Positions 24,720 to 34,010 are shown, counted from the stretch's first letter. The stretch: 64,000 bases of DNA from Nodosilinea sp. FACHB-141 (GCF_014696135.1 NZ_JACJPP010000007.1:496001-560000); one strand, 5' to 3'. Notes: generated by a model from the letters alone, not told the origin. Numbers and translations are program-made.

Positions 24720-26894
24720 CTAGCGATCGGGTAAGTAGGCCATGGGATTAACGGTACCGCTGCTGGGTAAGTGCACCTCGAAGTGGAGGTGAGGGCCAGT
24801 GCTGTAGCCCGTGCTGCCCATCTCAGCGATCTGTTGTCCCTGGCTAACTTGCTGCCCCTCACGCACTAGCAAACGGCTGTTGTGGGCGTAGCGGGTCAAA
24901 CTGCCGTCGGAGTGACGGATATCTACCAAGTTGCCATAGCCACCGGAATTCCAACCCGAGCGCGCGACAACCCCCGGCGCTGCCGCCACAATCGGCGTTC
25001 CGACTGGGCCAGCAATGTCAACACCGCGGTGCATGCGGCCCCAACGCCAGCCGTAGCCAGAAGTCAGGGTGCCACGGGTAGGCCAAATGTAGCCGTTGGA
25101 AAGACGAGGAGCCTCGGGTAGAAACTCGTTGGCACCCGGCATCATCGGCATGTTGGGAGACACGGTCTGCCCCACTGGCATGCTCGGCGCAGTCCGATAG
25201 GCATCAGCACTTAGGGGAGCAGCCGCTAGCAGCTGACTAGGAGGAGCGGCGGCATCCACCTGCTCAGACTCATCAACCACGGCCTCATCGGCTGGGCTCA
25301 GAGCAGCGATCGGCTGAACCTGATCTTTGGCGGCATCGGTAACTGTCCACTCTGAATCAGCAGCAGGCGATGCAAGGGTTTGGGCACCCTCTCTAGCGGT
25401 TAGGGCTGTCGAGCTGGCCGGTTCGGGGCCACCTACTGCGTTAGCAGCCACAGCTTCCGGCTCAGGGCTGTGATACTCCAGCGCGGCAGTCTCTGGGGTT
25501 GCGCTGGTGACACGGCTGCGCTCAAGCTCTTGACGAGCTTCACGAATTCGCGCGTTGAGTTCGTCGCGGTTAACCTGGTTACTATTTGACTCACGAATGC
25601 GGGCTAAGTGATCGCGAATGGCCTGCTCACGGGTTCTATGAGCAGCCGCTAGACCGCTGGAAGGTGAGCTAACCGCTTCTTCCGTCGCCGAGGCTAGGGG
25701 AATGCTTAGGCTGTCGCCGACTGATAAAGCTTCAGGCTGGTTAACAGCGTTGTTGTGGCTGAGAAGCTCATCTAGGGTGAGGCCGTTGCGAGAAGCAATC
25801 GACCACAGAGTGTCACCCGGCTTGACTTGATAAGACCTTACGGTACCAACCTCAGCGGTTGAAGTCGCCGCCGCCGTTCTTGGAGGCAGTGCTGCTACGG
25901 TGAAATCTTTCTTGGCCTCTGGGGCCGAAGTGTTGGTAGTTGCTGCAGGAACTGAGGCGCTGGTAGCTGCAACGGGTTGCGACGACTGGGCGGCAGCAAC
26001 AGGACGCTCGACCTCTTCCTGGTGGAGCGGCAGGCTAGCAAAAGACTCAACTGGCTCAACCGATTCACTGGATGCTTGACTAGCTGCCTCGTCAACCTTC
26101 GCCATTTGCTGAACAGCGGCGGCTGGCTCAACGTCAGCGGTCAGATCTGCCGCAGGCTCCCGGATGGCCTCTGGTTCAAGAGTAGGGACCGCAGCTAAGG
26201 GGAGTGAGTCAGAGACGAGGCTGTCAGCGCCAACTTCAAGTTCTTCTGAGGAGAGCTTGTCTAGGTTAGCCGCAGCAAGATCTTCTTCAGACAGCTCATC
26301 TTCACCTTTGAGAGCCAGAGCATCCTCTAGCTGCCAAGCTTTCTCCAACTCATCTACTGTGGGTACGTCGCTGGTTGGCAACAAGCTGCTAGCAGTTGCT
26401 AAATCACCACCGACGCCCCCAGCAGCATTGGCCTTGAGAGCCAAGCGAGAGACATCAGCGCTAGCAGTCAAACTGGCCATTCCTACGGCAGGAACTCGAA
26501 TAACCTGCCCAACCCGTAGTACATCGTCACCAGCAATGCCGTTGGCCATCTTGATGGCTTTAACATCGGCCTCGTGCTGGGCAGCAATTTGCCAAAGGCT
26601 TTCCCCTGCTTCAACGGTGTGATAGGACGAAGTTGTCTCGGCAGAGACTAACTTGGGCGTCTCGGGTTGATCCCGATTGGCCGCAGGTAACACCGTCAGG
26701 TTAGTGCCGTCGGCAGCGAGAGCCAATTCTGGCTCAGTGAAAAACGGAGCGGACGCTCCGAACGATAGGGCTAGGCCCAGCATGGCTGCCGAGGTTTGTA
26801 CTCGACGATAACCTCCTGAAGGCTCAGATTGAGCGCTGCTCAAGCTAGAGGGCAGGCAATCAGCTTCAGACTCTTGGGGAACTACGCGTTTCAA
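24720..26894 (-). CDS. LysM and M23 peptidase domain protein
   Basis: A 724-residue envelope protein. A hydrophobic segment near residues 37-60 (MLGLALSFGASAPFF, then ALA) may act as a signal or anchor. Two LysM peptidoglycan-binding domains lie at about 89-135 (VEAGESLWQIAAQH) and 355-403 (VKPGDTLWSIASRN), separated by a long acidic Ala/Ser/Glu-rich linker. The C-terminal 125 residues are an M23 metallopeptidase with HRGVDIAGPVGTPI and HLHFEVH, which carry the zinc ligands. It probably cuts or organises peptidoglycan during growth or septation. It has an own terminator and a long 5' gap. Confidence 0.92.
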   Translation of the reverse strand: MKRVVPQESEADCLPSSLSSAQSEPSGGYRRVQTSAAMLGLALSFGASAPFFTEPELALAADGTNLTVLPAANRDQPETPKLVSAETTSSYHTVEAGESLWQIAAQHEADVKAIKMANGIAGDDVLRVGQVIRVPAVGMASLTASADVSRLALKANAAGGVGGDLATASSLLPTSDVPTVDELEKAWQLEDALALKGEDELSEEDLAAANLDKLSSEELEVGADSLVSDSLPLAAVPTLEPEAIREPAADLTADVEPAAAVQQMAKVDEAASQASSESVEPVESFASLPLHQEEVERPVAAAQSSQPVAATSASVPAATTNTSAPEAKKDFTVAALPPRTAAATSTAEVGTVRSYQVKPGDTLWSIASRNGLTLDELLSHNNAVNQPEALSVGDSLSIPLASATEEAVSSPSSGLAAAHRTREQAIRDHLARIRESNSNQVNRDELNARIREARQELERSRVTSATPETAALEYHSPEPEAVAANAVGGPEPASSTALTAREGAQTLASPAADSEWTVTDAAKDQVQPIAALSPADEAVVDESEQVDAAAPPSQLLAAAPLSADAYRTAPSMPVGQTVSPNMPMMPGANEFLPEAPRLSNGYIWPTRGTLTSGYGWRWGRMHRGVDIAGPVGTPIVAAAPGVVARSGWNSGGYGNLVDIRHSDGSLTRYAHNSRLLVREGQQVSQGQQIAEMGSTGYSTGPHLHFEVHLPSSGTVNPMAYLPDR

Positions 26895-27685
26895 GGAACG
26901 ACCTCCTGTAAACCAGCGCTTAACAACCTATGAAAGCCCCACTACCCATCCGATGGAGGTACCGCCAGTTGGCAGAAACTCTCTCGTTAGAAGTAGCGAC
27001 AAGGCAAGGTGTTAGCAGAAGAACAACAACGGATCGACAGATTAACGCCTCGGCTAGGTAACATTACCCTGCTTTCGGCAACCTAGGCAAGTTTACATGA
27101 CTTAACACGAAAATCAATACCCAGGGTCTCTCTGTCATTTCCCTGAACACTAGGCTCGTGACCGGGAACTTAATGAGCACAACATAAACGTTTAACCCCA
27201 AAAAAAAGTATTTGGCAAGCGTATTGTTTGGACTTGACTGAGCTGGCTAACTGTAGCGCTAGCCTGGTTTCTGAGGCCACAAACTACTGTGGTTGAGACC
27301 GCAAACCCTTTGCCCACAGGGCTGATCACCCACAGGGCAAAACGCACGATTAGACCTCTATAACCAATGGCAGATGTCGAGACAGAAACCATCCAAGTAA
27401 GTTATATAAATTTCTTATCTCGACTGTCCCAATTTTGTATCCTCGGAAACCACTTATTTTTATTGCTAGCTTTTTAACGCGATTTTGCCCCGAAAAACGC
27501 TTGCGTTGGGGGTTTCGCCCCTTTTGGCCTACGGAGCAGATTGCGCCATAGGTTCCACAACTCAGCTCAGTGATCTATGGGTATGACATTACTCAATAGC
27601 TATTAACCATTTCCCATCCTGTTCTAGGGCCTTAAACGTAGCCTTCATCAAACTCTGTTAGCTAAGGCAACCCTAGCGCTCAAAG
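26895..27685. other. Long intergenic region upstream of the M23 gene
   Basis: A 791-base gap between the M23 gene and trmL, both on the minus strand. The ribosome-binding site AGGAGG lies just before the M23 start. In the leader, CTAGGT and ACCTAG arms around 27055-27095 form a loose hairpin. Around 27488-27525 two overlapping hairpins are possible (listed separately). I looked for the ydaO c-di-AMP riboswitch, common upstream of cell-wall hydrolases, and did not find its conserved 3' core. No protein-like frame is present. Confidence 0.4.
27488..27525 (+). promoter_or_regulatory. Alternative hairpins with terminator-like end
   Basis: CCCC (27488-27491), GGGGG (27508-27512) and CCCC (27518-27521) lie in a row, and the middle G-run can pair with either C-run. 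The second hairpin is followed by TTTT on the plus strand, as in a terminator; the first, helped by AACG/CGTT, would prevent it. No plus-strand gene follows, so it would at most end a small or antisense RNA. Confidence 0.3.
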
Positions 27686-28189
27686 CTAAGCTGGGTCTTG
27701 GTTACTAGCAATACCTAGTGTGGAATGTGGGTGAAAGAGGTGAAGCTGGCGTAGGGTCTCGTAGAGTGCTATGGCGGCGCTTACGGAGAGGTTGAGACTG
27801 CGCACCACGGAGCGATCCATGGGAATGTAGGCAGTTTCGTCACAGGTGGCCAGGACTGACTTGGGGAGGCCTTCGGTTTCGCTACCAAATAGCAGCCAGT
27901 CATCGGCGCGATAAGTCAAATCTGTATAGCTACATCGCCCAGAGGTACTAAAGCCAATGGTTCGCCCTCCCTGCTGGCGCTGCTGGGTGTAGAAAGTATC
28001 CCAGTCGGTGTGCAGAGTGAGGTTGACTTGAGGCCAGTAGTCGAGCCCGGCTCGCTTAAGGGCGCGATCGCTGAGGTCAAACCCCAGGGGGCCAACGAGG
28101 TGTAGAGGAGTGGTCGTGGCGGCGCAGGTGCGGGCGATATTCCCTGTATTGGGGGGGATCTGGGGCGTGACTAAAACAATGGTGGGCAT
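27686..28189 (-). CDS. trmL: tRNA (cytidine(34)-2'-O)-methyltransferase
   Basis: A 167-residue SPOUT-class methyltransferase, starting at ATG 28189 (MPTIVLVTPQIPPNTGNIAR). The N-terminal block NTGNIARTCAAT, the middle FGSETEGLP and the C-terminal IPMDRSVVRSLNLSVSAAIALYE form the knotted S-adenosylmethionine site. It methylates the ribose at wobble position 34 of certain leucine tRNAs. A frame extension of five codons upstream is possible but adds nothing recognisable. It follows gshA on the same strand after a 238-base gap with palindromes. Confidence 0.93.
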   Translation of the reverse strand: MPTIVLVTPQIPPNTGNIARTCAATTTPLHLVGPLGFDLSDRALKRAGLDYWPQVNLTLHTDWDTFYTQQRQQGGRTIGFSTSGRCSYTDLTYRADDWLLFGSETEGLPKSVLATCDETAYIPMDRSVVRSLNLSVSAAIALYETLRQLHLFHPHSTLGIASNQDPA

Positions 28190-28370
28190 AGATAGGAGAA
28201 CCAAAATACCAAATGGAACAGCGAGTGAGGGATGAATTTAGGGCAGCGGTGGAAATGTCTAGGGGATATAGATTTTATTAATACTTCCCTCAGTAGTTTT
28301 ACCCTGTGCGGAAACTGATTGGAAAAAGGGGATCGGGTTCTACTGAAGAAAGCTTTCCTTATTGCACCTA

Positions 28371-28406
28371 TAAGTAAATTTTTACTTAGAAGGCCGCGAT
28401 CGCGGC
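28371..28406. repeat. Two adjacent palindromes downstream of gshA
   Basis: TAAGTAAA (28371-28378) and TTTACTTA (28381-28388) form an 8-bp inverted repeat with only TT between. Four bases later a perfect 14-base palindrome, GCCGCGATCGCGGC (28393-28406), contains a HIP1 octamer. They sit between gshA and trmL and could act in termination or as a DNA site. Confidence 0.5.
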
Positions 28407-28427
28407 GCTAACCCTAAGAAACTTCCC

Positions 28428-29603
28428 CTAAGCGGCGCAGGGTTCGCACAGATCGCGAGCTAAGATCCCCTCGCTGTCCGCCACTTCAGCAATCGCATTT
28501 TGAATCACCTGCTGCACCGGCTGCCCGGCTTCGTGCTGCCGCAGCCACCGCTGGGCTTCGTTACCTTCCCGCAGAATTTTCTTCACCGGGCTGAGGAAGC
28601 AGCTAAGACCATTGGCTTTGGCGATTGGCCACACCTCATCATAAAGCTGTTGGATCCAATCTCGGGCAAGAATTGGGCGACCGTTCTGCCAGTGGCGCAG
28701 TTCGGCCTCAAGGCTTTGACTGGCAGCGGCCATTTCGTTGGCATCGGTGAGGGCTACTAGGTCATGGTTGCGGCTGGCCTGAGGTAGCTCACTCAGGATC
28801 AGCGGGTCTAACTCCGGATTTTGAATCAGCTGGATCAGACGAGCTTCGAGCAGGGCCGCCACCGCCAGCAGCGCCACCGGGTCGCTGATCAGGTCGCAAA
28901 TGCGCAGTTCTAATCGGTTGAGGTTGTAAGGGCGGCGATCGCCGTTGGGCCGCACCGAGGACCACAGATGGCGCACGTTTTGCATAGTGTCTGCTGCCAG
29001 CTGGGCTTCCATCCACTGAATGTGGTGGGCGTGGCTGGTGAACAGGGGCACGTGGGCCGGGGTTTTGGGAAACACCTGCCAACGACTAGAGTGAGAGCCC
29101 GTAGCTTTCCCACCCAGAAACGGCGAGGAGGCGGTGAGAGCCAGGTACAGGGGGGCTTCGACCCGCACTAAACGACATGCTCGCATCAGAATTTCCGGAT
29201 CCGAGATGCCAATGTTGATGTGGACACTGGCGGTAACTACGGTGGTGCCGTAGGTTTGCTCGATGTAGGCGTGATAGGGGTTGCTGGGGTCAGAGCGGTA
29301 GAAGCGATCGGTATCGCCGAGGGCTAGGGTGCTGCCAGGCACGAGGGTGTAGTTGCCCAATCCCCTGAGGTAATGGCGCAGCTCGTGGCGGGGGCGCACC
29401 AGCTCGCATAGCAGCTTCTCGTATTGGCACAGGGGCGGGGTGGTGTACTCGACATTGCGGCTGTCGGGCTCGCGCACGAAACCATTGAGATCCGCCACAA
29501 TCCGATCGGAGAGGCCGACCACATCCCCGCTGGGGGTGCCGGTATATATCTCAATTTCAAACCCTTTGGACAGCAGCACGGCATTCCTCGCTGGAGACGG
29601 CAC
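28428..29603 (-). CDS. gshA: Glutamate-cysteine ligase, cyanobacterial type
   Basis: A 391-residue enzyme of the cyanobacterial/plant-distinct GshA group. The N-terminus LLSKGFEIEIYTG, the block VEYTTPPLCQYEKLL, ASVHINIGI, TASSPFLGGKATGSHSSRW and NLNRLELRICDL are all typical. It joins glutamate and cysteine in the first, rate-limiting step of glutathione synthesis, which supports redox and metal defence. The C-terminus ends in a Cys pair (CEPC). It is 100 bases downstream of rnhA on the same strand, so co-transcription is possible. Confidence 0.93.
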   Translation of the reverse strand: MPSPARNAVLLSKGFEIEIYTGTPSGDVVGLSDRIVADLNGFVREPDSRNVEYTTPPLCQYEKLLCELVRPRHELRHYLRGLGNYTLVPGSTLALGDTDRFYRSDPSNPYHAYIEQTYGTTVVTASVHINIGISDPEILMRACRLVRVEAPLYLALTASSPFLGGKATGSHSSRWQVFPKTPAHVPLFTSHAHHIQWMEAQLAADTMQNVRHLWSSVRPNGDRRPYNLNRLELRICDLISDPVALLAVAALLEARLIQLIQNPELDPLILSELPQASRNHDLVALTDANEMAAASQSLEAELRHWQNGRPILARDWIQQLYDEVWPIAKANGLSCFLSPVKKILREGNEAQRWLRQHEAGQPVQQVIQNAIAEVADSEGILARDLCEPCAA

Positions 29604-29703
29604 TCTATATATATTCAGTCAGTTGATCGCTGTTCTCATACTATCGGCAACCCGGTCCCCCGTTCAGGCGCCGGGGGAGGAGGGTTCTAGACCAAGAGGG
29701 TCG

Positions 29704-30198
29704 CTAGGAAAGGGCTGCTGTCGTCAGGGCGATCGCACGCTTAGCGGCATAAGCGCGGGCAATGGTGTCGCAGCGCTCGTTGCCGGGGTCGCCGGAGTGG
29801 CCGCGCACGTAGATCCACTGCAAGGGGCGATCGAGGGTCTGGTTCACCTCGGTGGTGACGCTGTCTAGGGCCTCCCACAGATCGCGGTTAAGCACAGGCT
29901 TTTTGGCTGAGTTCACCCAACCGCGCCGCTTCCAGCCAGCGATCCACTGGGTAATGCCCTTGAGCACGTACTCGCTGTCGGTGTGAATGGTGACGGTCTC
30001 GGTTTGGCCGCTGTTGCGCAGCAGGGTCAGCCCAGCGATCGCCGCCTGCATTTCCATGCGGTTGTTGGTGGTGGGAGATTCGCCGCCGCCGATCTCGTGA
30101 ACACCGCCATCGACCAGATACAGCACCGTACCCCAGCCGCCGGGGCCAGGATTACCGGAGCAGGCACCGTCGGTGTAAATTCGCTGAATGATTGCCAT
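29704..30198 (-). CDS. rnhA: Ribonuclease HI
   Basis: A 164-residue RNase HI with all four metal-binding acidic residues: Asp in YTDGACSGNPG, Glu in NNRMEMQAA, Asp in HTDSEYVLKG and Asp in GNERCDTIA. The basic handle region WKRRGW is present, and the loop histidine is in VRGHSGDPGNE. It degrades the RNA strand of RNA-DNA hybrids, such as R-loops and Okazaki primers. The start ATG 30198 fits the family. It is upstream of gshA on the minus strand. Confidence 0.95.
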   Translation of the reverse strand: MAIIQRIYTDGACSGNPGPGGWGTVLYLVDGGVHEIGGGESPTTNNRMEMQAAIAGLTLLRNSGQTETVTIHTDSEYVLKGITQWIAGWKRRGWVNSAKKPVLNRDLWEALDSVTTEVNQTLDRPLQWIYVRGHSGDPGNERCDTIARAYAAKRAIALTTAALS

Positions 30199-30367
30199 TG
30201 TTTCGATCTCGTCCTTAAAAAATCGTTAATTCAGCCGTGGGGGCTTTGCGGTACTAGGGGGCATTCTAGAGCTAAGACCGGATGTCCTCCCCGGACAACC
30301 TCCATTCAGGTCATGGGCAGGGTGCACCTATTATCGTCACGGTTATCCCAACGGTGAAGTTAAACCC

Positions 30368-30799
30368 ATGATGCTACGAGAACTAAAAGCTTTTGAGGCT
30401 TGCTGGCTAGATCTTAAGGATGTTTATCCCACCAACGGCCAGGACAACATGCTGATTGCCCACGCTATGGGTCAGCTAGTCGATTGCCTCGCCAAACCAG
30501 CCCAAGTGGAGCAAGATCTGCCGGGCCATTTACAGGGGCTGTTTCGACGGCTGGCGCTAGCTTACTTTCAGGGCTACTCTCCCGCCGAAGGGCAGTTTGA
30601 GGCCGCCGTAGTCGTTTTGCCCATTCCCCAGCCCTGTCCCCGCAGCGATCGCCAGCGACGGCAAGATATCTCAGCGGCGGTCGAACGCGTCAAAGCCCTG
30701 GCCCAACAGACCCAGTCCCGCATGTGTACATCTCGGGGGCAGGCCGCCCAGTGTGCCACCTCGGAGATGGAAACCCTAATTATTGAGTTTCCAGACTGA
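30368..30799 (+). CDS. Conserved hypothetical protein
   Basis: A 143-residue protein, mostly helical in its first 80 residues (LKAFEACWLDLKDVYPTNGQD, split here by function unknown), followed by a strand FEAAVVVLPIP and a second helix. Four cysteines are present, two near the end (MCTSRG and QCATSE). I do not recognise a family. Composition and HIP1-containing codons resemble those of nearby genes, which supports coding. It lies 80 bases upstream of dnaX on the same strand, with a possible operon relation. ATG 30371 is an equally good start. Confidence 0.6.
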   Translation: MMLRELKAFEACWLDLKDVYPTNGQDNMLIAHAMGQLVDCLAKPAQVEQDLPGHLQGLFRRLALAYFQGYSPAEGQFEAAVVVLPIPQPCPRSDRQRRQDISAAVERVKALAQQTQSRMCTSRGQAAQCATSEMETLIIEFPD

Positions 30800-30879
30800 C
30801 TAGACCAGCTTAGCCCCAGCCTGATAGAAGAGTCAGGTTAACCCTCCAGAGATAGGGGCGGGCGCGGTATCTTAGTGCT

Positions 30880-32841
30880 ATGGCCTATGAACCGCTGCAC
30901 CATAAGTATCGCCCCCAGACCTTTGGCGCTCTGGTGGGGCAAGATGCGATCGCGACTACCCTCACCAGCGCCCTCAACCAGCGGCGCATTGCCCCTGCCT
31001 ACCTGTTCTGCGGTCCTCGCGGCACGGGCAAAACCTCCAGCGCCCGCATTTTGGCGAAATCGCTCAACTGCATTGCCCAAGATCATCCCACCCCTAATCC
31101 CTGCGGCATCTGCGAAACCTGTCGCTCGATCACCAACGGCTCGGCCCTCGACTTCATCGAAATCGACGCCGCCAGCAACACCGGGGTCGACAACATCCGT
31201 GAGCTGATCGAGCGCGCTCAGTTTGCCCCGGTGCAGTGCCGGTACAAGGTTTACGTCGTGGACGAGTGCCACATGCTCAGCACGGCGGCGTTCAATGCTT
31301 TGCTCAAAACCCTGGAAGAGCCGCCCAGCAATGTGGTGTTTATCCTTGCGACCACCGACCCCCAGCGGGTGCTGCCGACGATCATCTCTCGCTGCCAGCG
31401 GTTTGACTATCGGCGCATTCCCCTAGAGCCGATGATCGCTCACCTGCGGAAGATTGCCGATCAGGAAAACATCGTTATCAATGACGAAGCCCTGCGGCTG
31501 GTGGCTCAGGTTTCTCAGGGGGGACTGCGCGATGCTCAAAGTTTGCTCGACCAGCTCAGTTTGCTAGCGCCTCCTGTGGAAGCCGATGCGGTGTGGGACC
31601 TGGTCGGGGCCGTACCTGAGCGCGATCTGCTAGCCCTGGTGCAGGCCATCCTCAGCGACGATGGCACCGCCGTGCTCGACGGTGCCCGCAAGCTGATGGA
31701 TCGGGGTCGGGAACCGCTGATTGTGCTGCAAAACCTGGCTGGGTTCTACCGCGATCTGCTGATTGCGAAGACGGCGGGTGATCGCCACGACCTAGTCGCC
31801 ATCACGCCCCCCACCTGGGCCGACATGCAGACCCTAGTGCAACCGCTCGATCCAACGGTGCTGCTGTTGGGGCAACAGCACCTGCGCAGCGCCGAGGGAC
31901 AGGTCAAAAACACCACCCAGCCTCGGCTGTGGCTAGAGGTGACGCTGCTGGGGCTGCTACCCTCGACGCTGGCCGGTCAGGCGGGTCGGTCGGTCGGAGC
32001 GATCGCACCTCTTTCAGCGCCCAGACCTACACCCCAGCCTGCACCACCGATTAGCCCCCTATCACCAGTACCTGCACCGCCGCCTGAGCCTTCAAACTTG
32101 GGTACACCGCCGGGGTCTGCCAATGGATCATTGCCAAAAGACGAAGCCATCCCCGTACCGGCTGCTGCCTCCGAGCCGCCCCCCGACAATAGCCAAAACA
32201 CACCACCCACAGACGATGCCACCCCAGCTCCCAACTTAGGGCAGCTATGGCTTCAGGTGATAGCCGTACTAGAGCCCCTAGGCACCCGTGCCCTGATGCA
32301 GCAGCAGGGCAGCTTGCTATTCTTCGACGGTGTAGTGGCCCGAGTGGGCATTAGCTCTAGGCCACTGTTTAAGATGGCCCAGGGCCGAGTCGAGAATGTA
32401 GAAGCGGCCTTTCAGCAGGTGCTCAACCACAAAGTGCAGGTTTCCCTAGAGGTGTTGCCTGACCCAAAGCCTGAGGCCCCAGCCCCCAACATTTCCCAGG
32501 CGCCGGGGCAGAAAAATATCACCCCACCGGCTCCAGTTGTTCTCAGTCCCCCGCCCCCGCCCGTCGTCTCAACGCCCTCGGCAGAAGCGTCAGTAGAATT
32601 GGCCGCAACTCCTGAACCTGCTCTCGCGGCAGACACTAGTCCCGCTGCTCCTGCGCCATCATCACTGCCTGCCATTGCCAGTGACTTTGACCGAGCCGTG
32701 AAAAACTTTGCCCATTTCTTTAATGGGCAGGTGGTCGATTTGGACGAAGATCTGAGCCCTGGACTCGATACAACGCTGCTGAAGCCCTCTGAGGCGGCGG
32801 CTAAGCAGCCCTCCCATGCCGACAAAGACGTGCCGTTTTAG
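30880..32841 (+). CDS. dnaX: DNA polymerase III subunit gamma/tau
   Basis: A 653-residue clamp-loader ATPase. YRPQTFGALVGQ leads into Walker A GPRGTGKT (45-52), a zinc module with Cys64, 75, 78 and 81, Walker B VVDECHML, the sensor ATTDPQRVLP and the arginine-finger SRC. From about residue 365 a Pro-rich linker leads to a tau-like domain (LGTRALMQQQGSLLFF) and a second Pro/Ala-rich tail. It loads the sliding clamp. Some cyanobacterial dnaX genes carry an intein; this one has none, because the AAA+ core is continuous. No A-run slippage site typical for gamma production was noticed. Confidence 0.95.
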   Translation: MAYEPLHHKYRPQTFGALVGQDAIATTLTSALNQRRIAPAYLFCGPRGTGKTSSARILAKSLNCIAQDHPTPNPCGICETCRSITNGSALDFIEIDAASNTGVDNIRELIERAQFAPVQCRYKVYVVDECHMLSTAAFNALLKTLEEPPSNVVFILATTDPQRVLPTIISRCQRFDYRRIPLEPMIAHLRKIADQENIVINDEALRLVAQVSQGGLRDAQSLLDQLSLLAPPVEADAVWDLVGAVPERDLLALVQAILSDDGTAVLDGARKLMDRGREPLIVLQNLAGFYRDLLIAKTAGDRHDLVAITPPTWADMQTLVQPLDPTVLLLGQQHLRSAEGQVKNTTQPRLWLEVTLLGLLPSTLAGQAGRSVGAIAPLSAPRPTPQPAPPISPLSPVPAPPPEPSNLGTPPGSANGSLPKDEAIPVPAAASEPPPDNSQNTPPTDDATPAPNLGQLWLQVIAVLEPLGTRALMQQQGSLLFFDGVVARVGISSRPLFKMAQGRVENVEAAFQQVLNHKVQVSLEVLPDPKPEAPAPNISQAPGQKNITPPAPVVLSPPPPPVVSTPSAEASVELAATPEPALAADTSPAAPAPSSLPAIASDFDRAVKNFAHFFNGQVVDLDEDLSPGLDTTLLKPSEAAAKQPSHADKDVPF

Positions 32842-32909
32842 GGCGATCGAGTACTACGTCTAAAATCTCAACTCAGAGTTAAACAGGATCCGGTATCAGC
32901 CGGTCTCGT

Positions 32910-33263
32910 TTAGCCAAAGGTGCCGCCATTCCAGCCCCACATGGCACCGGGGGCATCAGCAAACTCGATATAGGTACGATTTTTGGGCACTCCCAGGGCA
33001 GTCTCTAGCTGGGTGCAAAACTCCTGGCTCATAGCATGGGTTTTGGCACCGCCCATGGTGCCCACGCTTTTGATCTCGACATAGCACACGGGGTCTGTGG
33101 TGCCACCAAAGGTCATGGGTATGTCAGCTTCAAAAGCTGTCATTACGTAAGATTCTGGCTTGCCCAGGTGGTTAGCCAGACTGGCGGAAAGCTCCTTGAG
33201 TAGCCCTTCAACCTCGGCTCGGTCGGGAGAGGAGACGGATGTCTGGACTTTGATTAGAGGCAT
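32910..33263 (-). CDS. MIF/phenylpyruvate tautomerase family protein
   Basis: A 117-residue member of the tautomerase superfamily. The catalytic Pro1 follows the initiator Met (MPLIKVQTS), and the MIF-type blocks LGKPESYVM, EIKSVGTMGG, and NRTYIEFAD are clear. It would form a trimer and tautomerise ketone/enol forms of phenylpyruvate-like compounds; the physiological substrate in cyanobacteria is unknown. It follows the flavin reductase gene on the same strand after a 142-base gap that holds an imperfect inverted repeat. Confidence 0.9.
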   Translation of the reverse strand: MPLIKVQTSVSSPDRAEVEGLLKELSASLANHLGKPESYVMTAFEADIPMTFGGTTDPVCYVEIKSVGTMGGAKTHAMSQEFCTQLETALGVPKNRTYIEFADAPGAMWGWNGGTFG

Positions 33264-33320
33264 GGGTGTGGTGTGGGGAGTGAGGGCGGTGGGCAGGGTG
33301 GGGGAGATGGGGAATGAGAA

Positions 33321-33388
33321 GAGTTCTTAATTTTGAATGTTGAGTTGTACCAGTAAGGCCCAAACTCAACACTCAAAACTGAGAACTT
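33321..33388. repeat. 26-bp imperfect inverted repeat
   Basis: The left arm 33321-33346 and the right arm 33363-33388 match at 22 of 26 positions in inverted orientation around a 16-base loop. Three of the four mismatches are transitions that could still pair as G-U in RNA. The arms consist of GTTGAGTT/TTTTGA-type words that recur near 16200-16250. It lies between two minus-strand genes. Confidence 0.65.
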
Positions 33389-33405
33389 AAAACTCATCTA
33401 TCCAT

Positions 33406-33888
33406 TTAGCCGCCGTAGTTCCAGCCGGTGCTTTCGAGCAGGAGGGGGTCGCCTTCGCGGTGAATTGCGGCACCGACTACTTCGCCCACAAAGACCGTGT
33501 GGTCGCCATGCTCTACAGCGCCCACCACCCGACATTCCACGTAGCCCAAGGTGTCTTTGATGATGGGGCAGCCGGTTTCAGGACCGGGGTAAAACTCGAC
33601 ATCTTCAAACTTGTTGCCCACCCGGCGCAGGGGCTTAAAGAAGTTTTGGGCCAGCTCTTTCTGCCCAGCTTCTAGAAAGCTGAGGGCAAATACGCCGCTG
33701 GATTTCACCATGGCGTGGGAGGTGGAGTCGTTTTTGACGCAGTTTACCACCAGGGGGGGCTGGAAGGAGGCCTGCATCACCCAGCTCGCCGTGAAGCCGT
33801 TGAGATCATCTCCATCTTTAACGCCACAGATGTAGAGTCCATGGGGAATCTTGCGCAAAATGGTTTTCTTGGCTTGCTCGTCTAGCAC
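33406..33888 (-). CDS. Flavin reductase-like FMN-binding protein
   Basis: A 160-residue protein of the flavin-reductase split-barrel fold. It has the typical order IPHGLYICGV, LNGFTASWVMQASFQPPLV, a VKSSGVFALSFL helix-strand, and HTVFVGEVVGAA. Relatives reduce free FMN with NAD(P)H or bind FMN as the C-terminal part of cyanobacterial flavodiiron proteins. This stand-alone form may supply reduced flavin or act in oxygen metabolism. It has no metallo-lactamase partner in the window. A terminator-like hairpin upstream separates it from the 1-Cys peroxiredoxin gene. Confidence 0.88.
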   Translation of the reverse strand: MLDEQAKKTILRKIPHGLYICGVKDGDDLNGFTASWVMQASFQPPLVVNCVKNDSTSHAMVKSSGVFALSFLEAGQKELAQNFFKPLRRVGNKFEDVEFYPGPETGCPIIKDTLGYVECRVVGAVEHGDHTVFVGEVVGAAIHREGDPLLLESTGWNYGG

Positions 33889-33961
33889 AGGACACCTACA
33901 GAATGCAGCTTTAGGGGCAGTGTAATACAGCTTTTGCCCCCGACTCTACCCAATTGGTCAT

Positions 33962-33986
33962 AAAAAAGGCGCACCGCAGTGCGCCT
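33962..33986 (-). terminator. Intrinsic terminator of the 1-Cys peroxiredoxin gene
   Basis: Stem AGGCGCAC (33967-33974) and GTGCGCCT (33979-33986) with a 4-base loop. On the minus strand it is followed by a run of T (33967-33962). It lies 25 bases downstream of the peroxiredoxin stop at 34011. Confidence 0.9.
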
Positions 33987-34010
33987 AGTGTGGTGTGTGA
34001 TGCCCTAACC

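Noticed and set aside
26895..27150. ydaO-type c-di-AMP riboswitch upstream of the LysM/M23 gene
   Set aside because: Such riboswitches often precede cell-wall hydrolase genes in cyanobacteria, but the conserved 3' core (CCGUCCGCUAA-like) is absent on the minus strand.
30880..32841. Intein in dnaX
   Set aside because: Some cyanobacterial dnaX genes carry one, but the AAA+ motifs are continuous and normally spaced here.
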